Assembly (NCBI RefSeq): GCF_023856365.1 | Contig: NC_064551.1 | Location: 14,483,027-14,547,026 of the forward strand | Origin: Brienomyrus brachyistius | Taxonomy: Eukaryota; Chordata; Actinopteri; Osteoglossiformes; Mormyridae | Direction: 5' to 3' | DNA length: 64,000 nucleotides | Shown: one piece after another, positions 44,641 through 55,289 of the stretch | Numbering within the stretch: the first letter of the stretch is position 1 | How the letters are laid out: each line of letters starts with the position of its first letter | Translations under genes and position numbers: made by a program | The notes under the pieces: generated by a model | The model's database searches: none | What the model was told of the DNA's origin: nothing | The model's input: the letters and a program-made list of their open reading frames with translations, nothing else

Positions 44641-46740
44641 GCCATCTTCAGTGGTCACACTCCCTTCATAGTTGCTTGGATTTTACTCCCTTCTTAGTTG
44701 CTTGGAGTTTTCACATGCTTTACAGTCACAGCCATTCATGCTGGCCACGTCCTGCTTTGCTGATGCCATTTTGGCTAAGACTGCAGCTCAAAGTGCCATA
44801 AATCACATGCACAAAGTTTAGTTCCTGAGCCACCCCACCGCCAGCTGCCCTTTTGTCTTCAGCTGTCAGTCTTTCTGTCTCTCCATCTGCACAGACTCTC
44901 TCTGCTCTCTGTACTTCCTGCATCCTCATGCACATCCTAACTTTATCAGCTCTATTCCTCCACCCTCCTTTCCGGGATGTGTGCTCCCTAAATCGGCCTA
45001 TTCAATCACCGGCTCCCACCCTTCCCGCATGTCCTGGGATGTCTCCCTCGCCTCCCAGGTCTCCCTGAGATCTCAGCGCCGTCGTCCCGCAGCCTCGGCA
45101 GAATCTGCTCTAAATCTGGCGTTCCGCGTCCTGCCACTTCGCCCGGCGCAGCATGAATTAAGACGCATGTCGTCTTCGTCACCGTGGGCCGAAGACTGTA
45201 CGGGACACTAAACAGTGTGTTTATCTTCTCTGGCTTTGGCTGTTAAATCCACCGGATCATCCAAGGATACGCGGCCTCTCTGGAATGTAAGCATTTTGTT
45301 TGGTAGCCAGGAACTTACACTATCAACGGAAGTCTGGATAGACCTGCTTTTAATGCCTTTGTCTCTGTTTTAGCTGTTATTTACCTTATAATAAATCGCT
45401 GTCTCACACCACACCAGCCCACCTCAATGGTCCAAGTCAAACAGATCTGCAGCCTCCTCAGACTGGCACTATTCCACAAGGATAACGGGAAATCTCATTT
45501 AGCCCGGCTTGTGTTTTGCTATTAAATCCAATGTGGACTACGTGGAACTTAACAGCTTAATTCGCCCATTGATCACACAGTGAAATACACATTGAAAATC
45601 CCCATGCAAAAAGTCTAAAAACCAGAAATACAGAAGTGAAAGTAACTAGTAGTATAGAGTTGGAATGGGCCACACATTTGTGGCAGGCATGCTTGGTGTG
45701 TTAAGGGTCTGCTGGGTGATCACATCTATGGATTGTGGCAGGCTGTAGAGGCCAGAAGCACAAGACTGGGGTCCTGGAGATAAAATTGTGTGGCCAACCT
45801 GTATGGAACTCTGGTTCATTAAGCATTTTAGGAGTTTAAGGGATGGTCTGAAAAGTGATTTAAAATATAAGTAGACATGAAAGCCCAATGTGATCGTCGC
45901 TGTAGGTAAAGCTTGATTATTTGGGCAACATTGATAATTCATGCTTACATTTCAGAGAGCACATCCACAGCTTATGTATTCTTAGTTCAAAAAACAGCCA
46001 GATCTAAGAGGACTGATTGTTTTAATGTAGGGCCGGCTGGGTGGATTTAACTCTTACACGCTCCTACGATAATTACGCCACTATGAGAAATCACCTGACA
46101 TGCGTCTTTGGGGTCAATTTGACCCCAGGGTAGCCGCTATAGGTAAGCAGTTGTCTGAATAAGCTGGATGGATGGCGGTTTTGTGTATTTGTTTTATGAA
46201 TTTCTGATAGAGATTTTAAAAAGACATGCTGTACGTAAGTTCAATCATCCATTGTCCGCTGTAAGAAAATTCGTTCAGTGATTCATGCCCGAAACCTTGC
46301 TTACAAAACTCTTTGTGCAAGTTCGGTAAAAACATAAAACTAATATAGCTGTCCGATTCTTTCTTAAGACAGCGTAACACTAACAGGACAAAATTAAAAC
46401 GCATAGGAAATTTTTAAACATCCCTTATTTTATCATTCCTGCTGGAACAGGACCTTAACTTGCAAGCAAATCAATACGGTGCCCGCAGTAAAAAATGTCC
46501 CTCGCTCAGGGGAGCCGTAAATCTATGGAGCGGCTCGGTGGCGCCGCTGCCTTCAGCTGAGACTGCAGATCTTCTGCGGATAGTGCCTCACCTCTTTTGT
46601 TAATCTCCTGAGGAGCTCCCTCTGTGGCTCGGCAAGGTTCACTTATTCACTCATTTATATATCATTTCATTTTGCTTTATTTATCATGTCTATTTATTTC
46701 ATTTTTAATCCTAGGCTCTTTTATTGCTACTGGCCTTGTC
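44641..46740. other. No gene seen
   Basis: C/T-rich region at 44830-45100 with long but unconvincing frames. A perfect 9-bp-arm palindrome, TGGGGTCAA-T-TTGACCCCA, lies at 46109-46127, followed by a short GGATGGATGG stretch suggesting a SINE tail remnant. Confidence 0.4.
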
Positions 46741-46760
46741 TCTTCCTGGGGGGGGGGGGG

Positions 46761-46808
46761 TTAGGGTTAGGGTTAGGGTTAGGGTTAGGGTTAGGGTTAG
46801 GGTTAGGG
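46761..46808 (+). repeat. Interstitial telomeric repeat, (TTAGGG)8
   Basis: Eight perfect TTAGGG hexamers, flanked on the left by a G12 run and on the right by extra G. This is the vertebrate telomere unit in the middle of a contig. Confidence 0.95.
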
Positions 46809-46894
46809 GGGGCTCAGGCCACCACCTGCAGTTAAGACGCGACTCATGTAAAGGTAGCTGTGCTATGTTAAGTTAGTTCCCAAAACCTTTAGGC

Positions 46895-47113
46895 AAGAGG
46901 CAGGAAACACTCACACACTATCCATTCCTATGGGCAATTAGGTAACTCCAGTTAACTTCAGCATGTTTTTGGACTGGGTACCCAGAGGGCAACCCACAAT
47001 AACACAGACAGAACATGCAAGCTCCTCACACTTGGATCCATGGCAGAGACTCGAACCCCAGTCTCAGAAGTAGAAGGCAATGGTACTAACCACTGCACCA
47101 CCGTGCCCCCTCG
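46895..47113 (-). mobile_element. tRNA-derived SINE, minus strand, 5' part
   Basis: The minus strand begins GGGGGCACGGTGGTGCAGTG GTTAGTACCATTG (A box) and has a B box GGGGTTCGAGTCTCTGCC, then GAGGAGCTTGCATGTTCTG and AACATGCTGAAG, stopping after CTAATTGCCCATAGG. The 3' body and (ATGG)n tail are missing. Confidence 0.8.
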
Positions 47114-47349
47114 CTATGCAGGTTACATTACAGAATATAATCTGGATATAAAATGCATTTCCATCACCTTGTCCATCAGAATTTGCTGTTCTGTAGAGCC
47201 CTGGTTAGTACTAATGAAATATGTAGCACATTTGACAGTAAACTGCAGAACTTGATTATTATTGGATGTAATGCATGTATGTGACGCACACTATTTAACC
47301 TTATAGCCTATTTAACCTTCAAAATGCATTAAAATACTAATACACTAAG

Positions 47350-47733
47350 TACTAGTGCCTGCTTCATTTGCTTCACTAGTGTCTGCTTCATCTGCTTCAC
47401 TAGTGCCTGTTTCATTTGCTTCACTAGTGTCTGCTTCATCTGCTTCACTAGTGTCTGCTTCATCTGCTTCACTAGTGCCTGTTTCATTTGCTTCACTAGT
47501 GCCTGCTTCATTTGCTTCACTAGTGCCTGCTTCATCTGCTTCACTAGTGCCTGCTTCATCTGCTTCACTAGTGCCTGTTTAATTTGCTTCACTAGTGCCT
47601 GCTTCATTTGATTCACTAGTGCCTGCTTCAACTGCTTCACTAGTGCCTGCTTCATTTGCTTCACTAGTGCCTGCTTTATCTGCTTCACTAGTGCCTGCTT
47701 CATTTGCTTCACTAGTGCCTGCTTCATCTGCTT
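47350..47733. repeat. 24-bp minisatellite, 16 copies, open on both strands
   Basis: Unit CTTCACTAGTGCCTGCTTCA plus TTTG or TCTG, repeated 16 times with no length change. Variation is mainly TTTG/TCTG and GCC/GTC. The minus strand reads MKQALVKQ repeats (47727-47329, 132 codons); the plus strand reads SLVPASFA repeats (47355-47582 and 47595-47819). The frames stay open because 24 is divisible by 3. CTAGTG/CACTAG gives regular SpeI-like half palindromes. No recognisable flanking domain. Confidence 0.95.
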
Positions 47734-48580
47734 GCATCCTCAGGAGCATCACATGCTTTATTCAATTAAGAACTGGTCACACTATTTCCAGTACGATGCT
47801 TATGATCGCTCATTTTTAAATATATATAAAATTTAAGGATGCAGATACCGTGTAGCTTGGATTGCAGGAGACTCCCGTGCTTTGTGTGACATACACATGA
47901 GCAGCCTGTCAAGCATAAAAATCCTGCCCCTTAAAGTAAATCTGTGGGCCCCGGACCGGGAGTGACAACGCTGAGTCCCCAGGGCACCAAGCGTATCTTT
48001 GTGGCCTATATTCCAGGTGGCCTGATTTGTGACAAAAGGATTTCATGAATTCTCGTGCTGTGACCTCCGAGCGGGATGTGGAGGGCAGTGGTTGATGTGT
48101 CTGGATAACACAAAAAACCAGCCGTGGTTTTCAGGGGAGAAGTGCCACACGTCGCCATGCTACGCATTACGTAATGATGCTCATGGCGATCACATTGCTG
48201 AGCTGAGCCACTGGGGTTTGAGTGATCATAATTAATTGGCTCTTTCTGAGAGTACAGAGTTCATCTAAAAAGCTTGCATATGCAGCCCTATGGTAAGATA
48301 GGGCAACTCGGTCGTTGCAAGATCGAAAGCTCAGGGGAAGAGTAAAAGCAGGTGTTTGATGTCCGGCAGGTTCCTCTCACAAATCTCCCGCGGCGGTCCC
48401 TCTTATCGCACAGGATCACACATTTGCCGGTGCAACGATCAACCGAATCGTAAAAAAGGCATGCAATAATGCCTTACACGCCCTGAGGTAAGGCGTGGAG
48501 AATGGGATTTATGGACTGGCTGGGAGATTTAAGATGTGGCTTATCGCTTATGTTTATGTGCCTCACCAGGCAAGAAACAA
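47734..48580. other. No gene seen
   Basis: Mixed-composition single-copy-looking DNA. The 47960-48240 part is free of repeats and could hold noncoding regulatory sequence; nothing decisive. Confidence 0.35.
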
Positions 48581-48588
48581 AGTTCATA

Positions 48589-48604
48589 CGTGTGTGTGTG
48601 TGTT

Positions 48605-48642
<38 letters not shown>
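48589..48642. repeat. (GT)n microsatellite
   Basis: About 26 GT units with two interruptions, followed by a G-rich stretch. Confidence 0.95.
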
Positions 48643-48643
<1 letters not shown>

Positions 48644-48702
48644 AGGGGGTGGGGGGTGAGCAGTGAACAAGAAAAAGAAACTTCATCTGGTAGGTCTTCT
48701 GT

Positions 48703-48932
48703 ACTGTCAGAATAAAGGGTGCAGCCTTGGTACAGTTTTCTTCCCCAAGGTACAAATAATATAAATGTACCACAATGGTACAACAATGTTCCTCAGAGTC
48801 CATTTCTATACCATAAACAAGACTAAAGGGTACAGTTACTTACAGCTAGGGTATAACTGGCAGACCCTTCAGGGTACAGCCTCAGTGACAATAGTGCCCT
48901 CAAAGGTACAAGATGGTACTTTTTCTGACCGT
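48703..48932. mobile_element. MITE with GGTAC-rich interior, 230 bp
   Basis: Left end ACTGTCAGAATAAAGGGT; right end GTACTTTTTCTGACCGT, an inverted match. The interior is full of GGTAC/GTACC modules (CCAAGGTAC, TGTACCACAATGGTAC, AAAGGTACAAGATGGTAC), as in a common fish MITE. Non-coding. Confidence 0.65.
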
Positions 48933-50300
48933 CTGAGTACATTTTCAGTAGTAAAAACACACCTTTGACAACTTGGAAAACAGGGAATGAAAACATTTGC
49001 ATCAGTTTCAGAATTTTGCTGACTTTGGGGTCAGAAACCTTTTTCTACCTGGGGAAGAGTAACAACAGCAAACCAAAAGATCTGCCGCATGAATATTAAT
49101 TTGAAATAATATGTATAACAATGTTATAATAATAAAAAGTATTTCTCCACATAATTATCGCTATGGCTGACTTCAAAAGGTTCATAGTCTGTAGGAACAT
49201 CTTTCATTAGTCTATAACCTCACATTTACATCTATACCTAAAAAGTCTAATAGATTTTTTTTTAACTGCATTAACAACAAACACAGAATATTTAATATTC
49301 TGCACCATAACTTGCGGATTTGTTGCAGATTTGCTTCAGATACAAAAACATATCTGCTGGGAAATGTGAATTTGTTGCATAATGCATATGTCTCTAAAGA
49401 CATTTTCATGCACATTTTAACGCTTGCGTTATCATCGCAATAATTGTCTCATTTATCTTTTACAGTTTAATGCCAGAGGGCTAAAGATCTGTGGGACGGA
49501 AAATTGGCAAACTGATTGATGTGTCAGAAAGTATTCATCACAACCTCCTGTACTTTATTGTCTGATATTAAAACATCGTAGCAATATTTTTATTTCCTGT
49601 GATAGTTTTAGATGATGTCATAGATGCACATATACACCTTAATCGCTGCATTACAATATGCAGACCGGACATCCACAGATGTACATTTACACCATAAAGA
49701 GAGGGTTTTCCTCACGTGTTAAAATTTGATTCCTTTCTCTTTGTCCTGCATGCCAGCTCTTACTATAAACCTGGCTGACCTATCCCACGCTGCTCTGGGA
49801 TTCCCTGCTGTGAGGACAGTGCAGCCACCAACGATGACAGGCTCGGTCACGTCTGACTGGACAGCGTATCGATTTGGGGAGGGCAGGCCCCGGGATCATC
49901 TACCGGAAAGCATTTTGTTTACCAAAACCGAATGAGTTACACAGCCCCAGACAGTCATTCTCGTAGCATCTCTGCTAAAGGTTTAGCGATGGGTGAAGCC
50001 TCGACTGCACACATTGCACATAATCCCACCTCCGCCTGGGCCATGCTAAGCCCGCCCGCAGTGGCATGTCCAGGGGAAGCACAACATGGAGGCCTGCTGA
50101 GGATTCCCCTTCCTGAGGAATCCCTCCTTACCGCGCCTTTTTCTCTGTCTGCTCGCATTGTAATTAGACAGCGATGATTAAGTGTGAATTGAATACTAAT
50201 CATCATGAGACATGATGAGTAGCATCTGTGTTCTTTCATCATTATATATGCTGCACACTACAGTATATAATACATTTATCACACTATATATAAATATTCA
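48933..50300. other. No gene seen
   Basis: AT-rich to 49730. At 49730-49755 a pyrimidine tract ending GCCAG resembles a splice acceptor, followed by about 58 open codons to a TGA at 49933; no donor or family was found, so no exon is called. Confidence 0.35.
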
Positions 50301-50301
50301 T

Positions 50302-50740
50302 TATATGGACAAAAGTATTAGGAGGCACCATTGAATTCTGCTGTTTCATTCAGACCCATTGCAACGTGTGTATAAAATCAAGCACCTAGCCATGCAGTCA
50401 GGTTTACAAACATTTGTGAAAGAATGGGTCTTTCTGAACAGCTCAGTGAATTTAAGCCTCCTTCGCGAGTCAGTTTGTAAAATGTCTTCCCTGCTTGATA
50501 TTCCATGGCCAACTGGAAGTGGTACTATTGCAAAGTGGAAGCATTTAGGAATAGCAGAAAGTCAGTCAGGAAGCGACAGACCACGTAAAGTGGCCGCAGA
50601 GCGGGGTCGTTGAGTGCCAAGGCGAATAGTGTGTAAAAGTCATCAACGCTCGGTTCGTTCAATAACTGCAGAGTTCCAAACTTCCTCTGACATTAACCCC
50701 AGCACAAAAACTGCATTGTATGGAATGGGATTCCATTCCA
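50302..50740 (+). pseudogene. 5' part of a Tc1-like transposon (N-terminal transposase remnant)
   Basis: Starts with TATATGGACAAAAGTATTAG, the terminal sequence of a widespread fish Tc1-like family. The coding part then encodes a decayed N-terminal DNA-binding region: GRS-like start, LSEFK-like pattern, and LLDIPWPTGSGTIAKWKHLG corresponding to the helix-turn-helix segment, followed by a R-RKV-ERG stretch. It continues in a shifted frame through AATAACTGCAGAGTTCCAAAC to the ATGGAATGGG motif and stops there, so the catalytic domain is missing. The minus-strand Tc1 at 38.9-39.7 kb is a separate copy. Confidence 0.85.
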
Positions 50741-50959
50741 TGTGAAAATGTGTTCTGTGGAATCTGGCAGTCTTGTTTGTGTTGTGTGTGTGTATATACA
50801 CTCTGTATACTCGATTTATTTTATACTGTACATACTAGCTGATCAAAGTGAATGTTATGTTCTTTGGGGCATACAGAAAGTCATTTTTAAGACCAGAGAA
50901 CCACAACTCACAACTCTTACTCCCCGTGTACTCATCCAGACTTCCTTACATTGCATATA

Positions 50960-51145
50960 TACAGTGACAGTCAAAAGTCTACAAACACACCTACTGAAAA
51001 TCGTTTGTTTTTGACCTATAGCACACCTTGAGAAATGTGAACAAGGAGAGAAAGATCCTGCAAATCCCTCACCTAAAGCCTGTAGAGCTGGTTTGGGATG
51101 AGCTGGATTGAGGAATAAGAACAAGCTAGTCAACTTGTGCCCAGA
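50960..51145 (+). mobile_element. Deleted Tc1-like fragment
   Basis: Left terminus TACAGTGACAGTCAAAAGTC followed by CAAACACACCTACTGAAAA matches the CAGTACCAGTCAAAAG class also seen at 26.6 kb. After a large deletion, GAGCTGGTTTGGGATGAGCT corresponds to the codons around the third catalytic acidic residue (the VWDEL-type motif). The right terminus is missing. Confidence 0.65.
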
Positions 51146-51663
51146 ACTTCATGTAAAAGTTTTATATTTTTCCTACAGGCTTTTCCCTTGAGTGCCTCAC
51201 ACGTCAAATATGTTTTCCGTATGAAGGTGGCTATAATCAAACTTACGGTAAACCAGCTCTACATACTTTAGGTAAAGGATTTGTTGGTAATGCATCACTG
51301 TTTGTAGTGAAGATATACAAACAGCAGTGGTTGTCATATATAACTGAAATAAGAAAACTGTTCCATGGCCCTATTTGGTTTTTTTCATATGGGTAGTACT
51401 TGCCAGAAATTGTTGTGCAATCAGAAGTACGTGTTTGTGAAACTCTGATTACTTTCACGTGCGATTCATATCTTACTGGCGGATTAATTAGTTACTTTGC
51501 TAAGGAAATAATAAAATGACTCTATGTAGTTTCCTACCTGCAAAGTGCCGCGGTTGTCCTGTGAGACCCGTCACTGTTTCCTTACGCTTCAGCAAGTCTC
51601 ATGACCATGAAATTACTTTCTCTCAAGTTTGCTAAAAGCACAAAACTTCTGACGACTTTGTAA

Positions 51664-51681
51664 CCCCCCCCCCCCCCCCCC
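51664..51681. repeat. Poly-C run, 18 nt
   Basis: Uninterrupted C run. Confidence 0.95.
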
Positions 51682-53789
51682 ACTCACCCACCACCTCCGG
51701 AAGTTTATCCGGAATTGCATAATTGTAACACTTGTACTTTAAGGTTTATTTGTCTTCTGTTTGACAGGTATGTAGCTCATACATTCACAATTCATGTTTA
51801 TTATTATTTGCAGTTAAAGTTACACCCATATAAATAGAGAACACAGGCTAAGAACCCATATCATGTTTTCTCTGCGTTCTTAAATTATACCTAGATCCAC
51901 ATATACACCCGCTTTGAGCGGTTTTGAAAACTGTGACCGTAACTAAAGCTTCGCTCCATTACCGCACGCCTTTGTTTCAGCAGATGTTTAGATGTCGCTC
52001 TTATTGTAATGATTGCATCATGCTGGCATTAGACCTAAGCATCGCCGTGACAACCATCAAATGCAGTTATTGGCTTTCAGAGACTCCCTGGGCACTTCAG
52101 ACAGCAGCATTTCTTCAGTGAGTGCTCCTCTGGGGAGAATTCGAGAGGACACAAGCTTCCTGGGATGAGAGTGTCCCATCTATCAGCATGCTGCTGCCCC
52201 CACTCAGGTCCTGCACACTGATCTTTCTTCGAGAGCCTGAGCATTATGGCTGCCCTTGATTTCCAGTTGGAGTCAAATGAGCCCATTTCATCCCTCTAGG
52301 TTAATAACAAAAGCAGGAATCCTCTAACATATGCTCTAACTAAATGAATAAAAGCTACAATTGTAGCATAGCTTGCTAACATCACTATAGAAGCAGCTAC
52401 ATTCACGTTTGACTCTACACTTGATTTTTTTTTTCCCTTTAAGCTTGGTTATTAGCCTATCCCCGCTTATCTGGATGAAACAGTGCCCCCTTTAGGTAAG
52501 TAGTGACATCACCGCGGTTCAAAACATAAGTCGACAGAGACACTCCCTCCAGAGTACACTTAATACTCTGTAAATATATAGCTATATATTTTCCAAACTG
52601 TAATCTCACCCTTGGGGCCCTTCCGAGTCAGGTTGTTTCCTTGTGATGGTCTCGCTAATAGACGACAGAGCTGGCTTCCACAGCCGGAGTAAGAGCAATA
52701 ACGGAGAACACGCACGGGAAATCCGTGGAACGATTTCTAAGCCCACCGTGTCTCCGAATGAATTGAAGAAGGTCTCGTCTAGAGTGCCATATTCGGCCTG
52801 CTGTATTTCCCAGAGAAGTAGACCAGGTATTTACAAGTCAAACAACCATCATTACTTGATTCACACCTATCAGATTGTATTTCATTTTTACTTAATAGAA
52901 ATTTGTAGGTGAGATGGGTAAGTTTATATGAAAATTATGTTTTTTTTTTTTTTTGTTGTGTATTCAGGAAATATCTGTTTCATCATGTAAAATCTGTATT
53001 TCACAGATAATCAATGGCTAATCCCCCCAGTTTAGTCTGGGAAGTGGTTTGAACACCGGCAAACTCAGACAGGCACACAGTTTCTAGCATAACAAGTGAA
53101 CAATGCAGTATTGCACGCTAACCCTTTTTGTCACGCCTCCAGTTCTCCATTTAGTTTGGTATGTTTTTTGGAGAGGCACGTATCATCCTGACAGTTTCCC
53201 TCTGCGGCATTGGATATATCTGCAGAGGCGACCTGTCACGTTACTCTTATGACACGCACACACATAGACTTAATTGCCCTCTTGTAGATACAGGCATTAT
53301 ACATGCTGTTAACAGGGAAGCAGTGTACAGGACACTTTACAGAGCACCACTAATGACTCGCCACAGACAGAAACCCGAAAGATGTCGTGATAAGAAGGGA
53401 AAGTCAAAGCATTTTTTGGGAGGAGGGGGGCACTTATTCAAGCTGTTATCTTCTGCCTTCACGGAGTTAGTCATACCCTTTGAAACGATTTGGATCTCCC
53501 ACCACCACACAGGGCTGGGGGAGCAAACCTTTTTGGGTGCAAATTAAAATGGTCAAGATCTACGTGAGCAGAGGCTAAGTATGTAAATTGAAGAGGCGGG
53601 TCAATGGGTCATGCTGGGTACATCAATGCCGCATATTTCGGCTTCCGTGGAAATGAGAAATGTCCAAAAACATCACAACGAACAGGACTGCAGGCCCCGG
53701 CGCTGATTAGAATTCACCGCCAGTACTGTAATATAGTGCCTGGTTTTCTTAAAATCCTCCCTTTTCAATGGGAAGCAATTTCCTGAAGT

Positions 53790-54370
53790 CTGCGTGATTG
53801 ATATATGTATGTCTGTATAGAGCGGAGAGTTTGCATTGAGCTCCGGTCTCACGTGGGCTCTGATGTATTGGAATGGAGTCCGAGGGGCTCCGGAATCGGT
53901 CATTGTGCCGCGCTTCGCCGCTCTGCTCTCGCCGATAAGCAATCGGGTGATTTCCCAGCATGGCATCACTTTTGTGCAAAAGGACGTGAATTTTTGTCTC
54001 GAGCAGAGGAGACATGGATGGGATTAAATCGGCTAGAATGGAGCAGAGACAGTGGTGAGACTAACCTGAAAGAGAATGAAAGGAAAAGGACGAGTGTTAT
54101 TAAATGAATACCAGAGGAGGGTGGGGGGGGGGGGGGGGGCACACGGCCTGCTCCCACACTGTCACCCCAGGAGCGATAGCGGCGATGTGAGTTGTCCCCG
54201 TGATGGCCTGCCATCTCCTCGCTAATTTAAATTAGCTTCGATTTGGAGCCTTTAAATAAACGTTTGACAAAAACTGTCTACCATCCACCTCGGGCCAAAA
54301 GCCAGAACTGGCAGCAGCTCCTCGGGCGACAGCTGTGAGGCCAATGGCGTCATTTTATCACACGTAATGA
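53790..54370. promoter_or_regulatory. Candidate conserved noncoding block, interrupted by poly-G
   Basis: Unique sequence with clustered motifs: GCGTGATTGATAT, CCGATAAGCAATC, GATGGGATTAAATCGG, GCTAATTTAAATTAGC (a palindromic homeodomain-type site at 54222-54237), TTTAAATAAACGTTTGACA, and AATGGCGTCATTTTATCAC. The long absence of repeats and the motif density suggest constraint, but this is inference. Confidence 0.25.
54123..54139. repeat. Poly-G run, 17 nt
   Basis: Uninterrupted G run inside otherwise unique sequence. Confidence 0.95.
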
Positions 54371-54724
54371 GCACATAAATAACAATCAACCGGAAAGGTG
54401 TCACTGGGGGTGACCGGGATCCAGCCTCCCAATAATCGTCACAATCGCAGGAATCCACTTTGAGGAGAAGCTTCGAGCATTTAAACCTGCGTCCATGACA
54501 AACATATCCATGCCTCATGTAATGCTTCTTGCTATAGTCTATTTATTGCATCTATTTGTTAACAAGAGATGTTTTAAATTACTGCTGAGTGAAATATTTT
54601 AATTATTTTTCAAGAAAATAGATTAACATAAAATATGCATAAAAATTATTTCTGCTAAGACAATTAAAAATGCAGTAGTTCATAAATGGGTAATTGCATG
54701 AAAAAAATTACATAATTGCATGAA

Positions 54725-54940
54725 GTGTGTGAATGTAGTTTGTACATTCTCACTGTGTCCTCCCACAGTCCAAAGTTAGGTTAACTGGTGTCTCTTGATT
54801 GCCCATACTGGTTATCTCTGTATGTGTATGTCTGTGTGTGTGTGTGTGGCATCCCATCCAGGGTGTACCCCTGCATTGTGCCCTGTGCTGCCTGGAAAAG
54901 CTCAGGATAAGCAGCTGTGAGATGGATGGATGGATGGATG
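54725..54940 (+). mobile_element. tRNA-SINE 3' portion with (ATGG)n tail
   Basis: Begins within the body (GTTTGTACATTCTCACTGTG, CCTCCCACAGTCCAAAG, TTAACTGGTGTCTC), then CATCCCATCCAGGGTGTACC, CCTGTGCTGCCTGGAAAAG and (GGAT)n at 54921-54940. The A and B boxes are missing. The LTR-like insertion described next begins within the tail. Confidence 0.7.
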
Positions 54941-55283
54941 TGTCACGCTGTGCCAATGTGCCTGTTTCTCCCAAGCTTGGCTCTAACAAGCCAAACCTGG
55001 TATACATTTCACTTGCCTCTCATTCCTGCCCCTGTGCAATGCACTCCAGCTGCCTCTCGTTCTGCCCCCTTATTAGTCTTTGTATAGAGGTTCTTCCCAG
55101 TCCTGTGTTCCCCAGTCCTGTCATTAACGGTGTCACTCCTGTGTGCTCTGAATCCTGTTTTCCCTTCCTTCTTGTTTGATCCCATGCAGTCCAGTTTGTT
55201 TCTGTTCAGTTTTAGTTAATAAAACCTTGTTTTGTTTATTCCCAGTCCCCCCCCCAGCATCCTTCATGTCGCTCATCATAATG
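54941..55283 (+). mobile_element. LTR-like insertion in the SINE tail (probable solo LTR)
   Basis: Starts TGTCACGCTGTGCC, the usual start of a large class of fish LTRs, directly after the SINE's (GGAT)n tail; GGATGGATGG resumes at 55284 on the other side, as if the tail had been split. Inside are TCTTTGTATAGAGG (TATA-like) and TTAATAAAACC (polyadenylation signal). The exact right end is unclear: a CA end would be at about 55278, whereas the GGATG flank suggests 55283. No internal retroelement region adjoins it. Confidence 0.5.
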
Positions 55284-55289
55284 GGATGG

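Larger units (their letters stand above)
51146..54720. other. No gene seen; C18 and G17 runs and a regulatory-like stretch
   Basis: Poly-C at 51664-51681, poly-T at 52940-52955 and poly-G at 54123-54139. Open frames around 53604-54107 overlap on both strands without a recognisable family. Confidence 0.4.

Noticed and set aside
47329..47819. MKQALVKQ or SLVPASFA repeat proteins
   Set aside because: Same reasoning: a 24-bp unit without stops keeps frames open on both strands.
49728..49935. Exon after a pyrimidine tract at 49.73 kb
   Set aside because: Acceptor-like site is good but no donor or recognisable protein follows.
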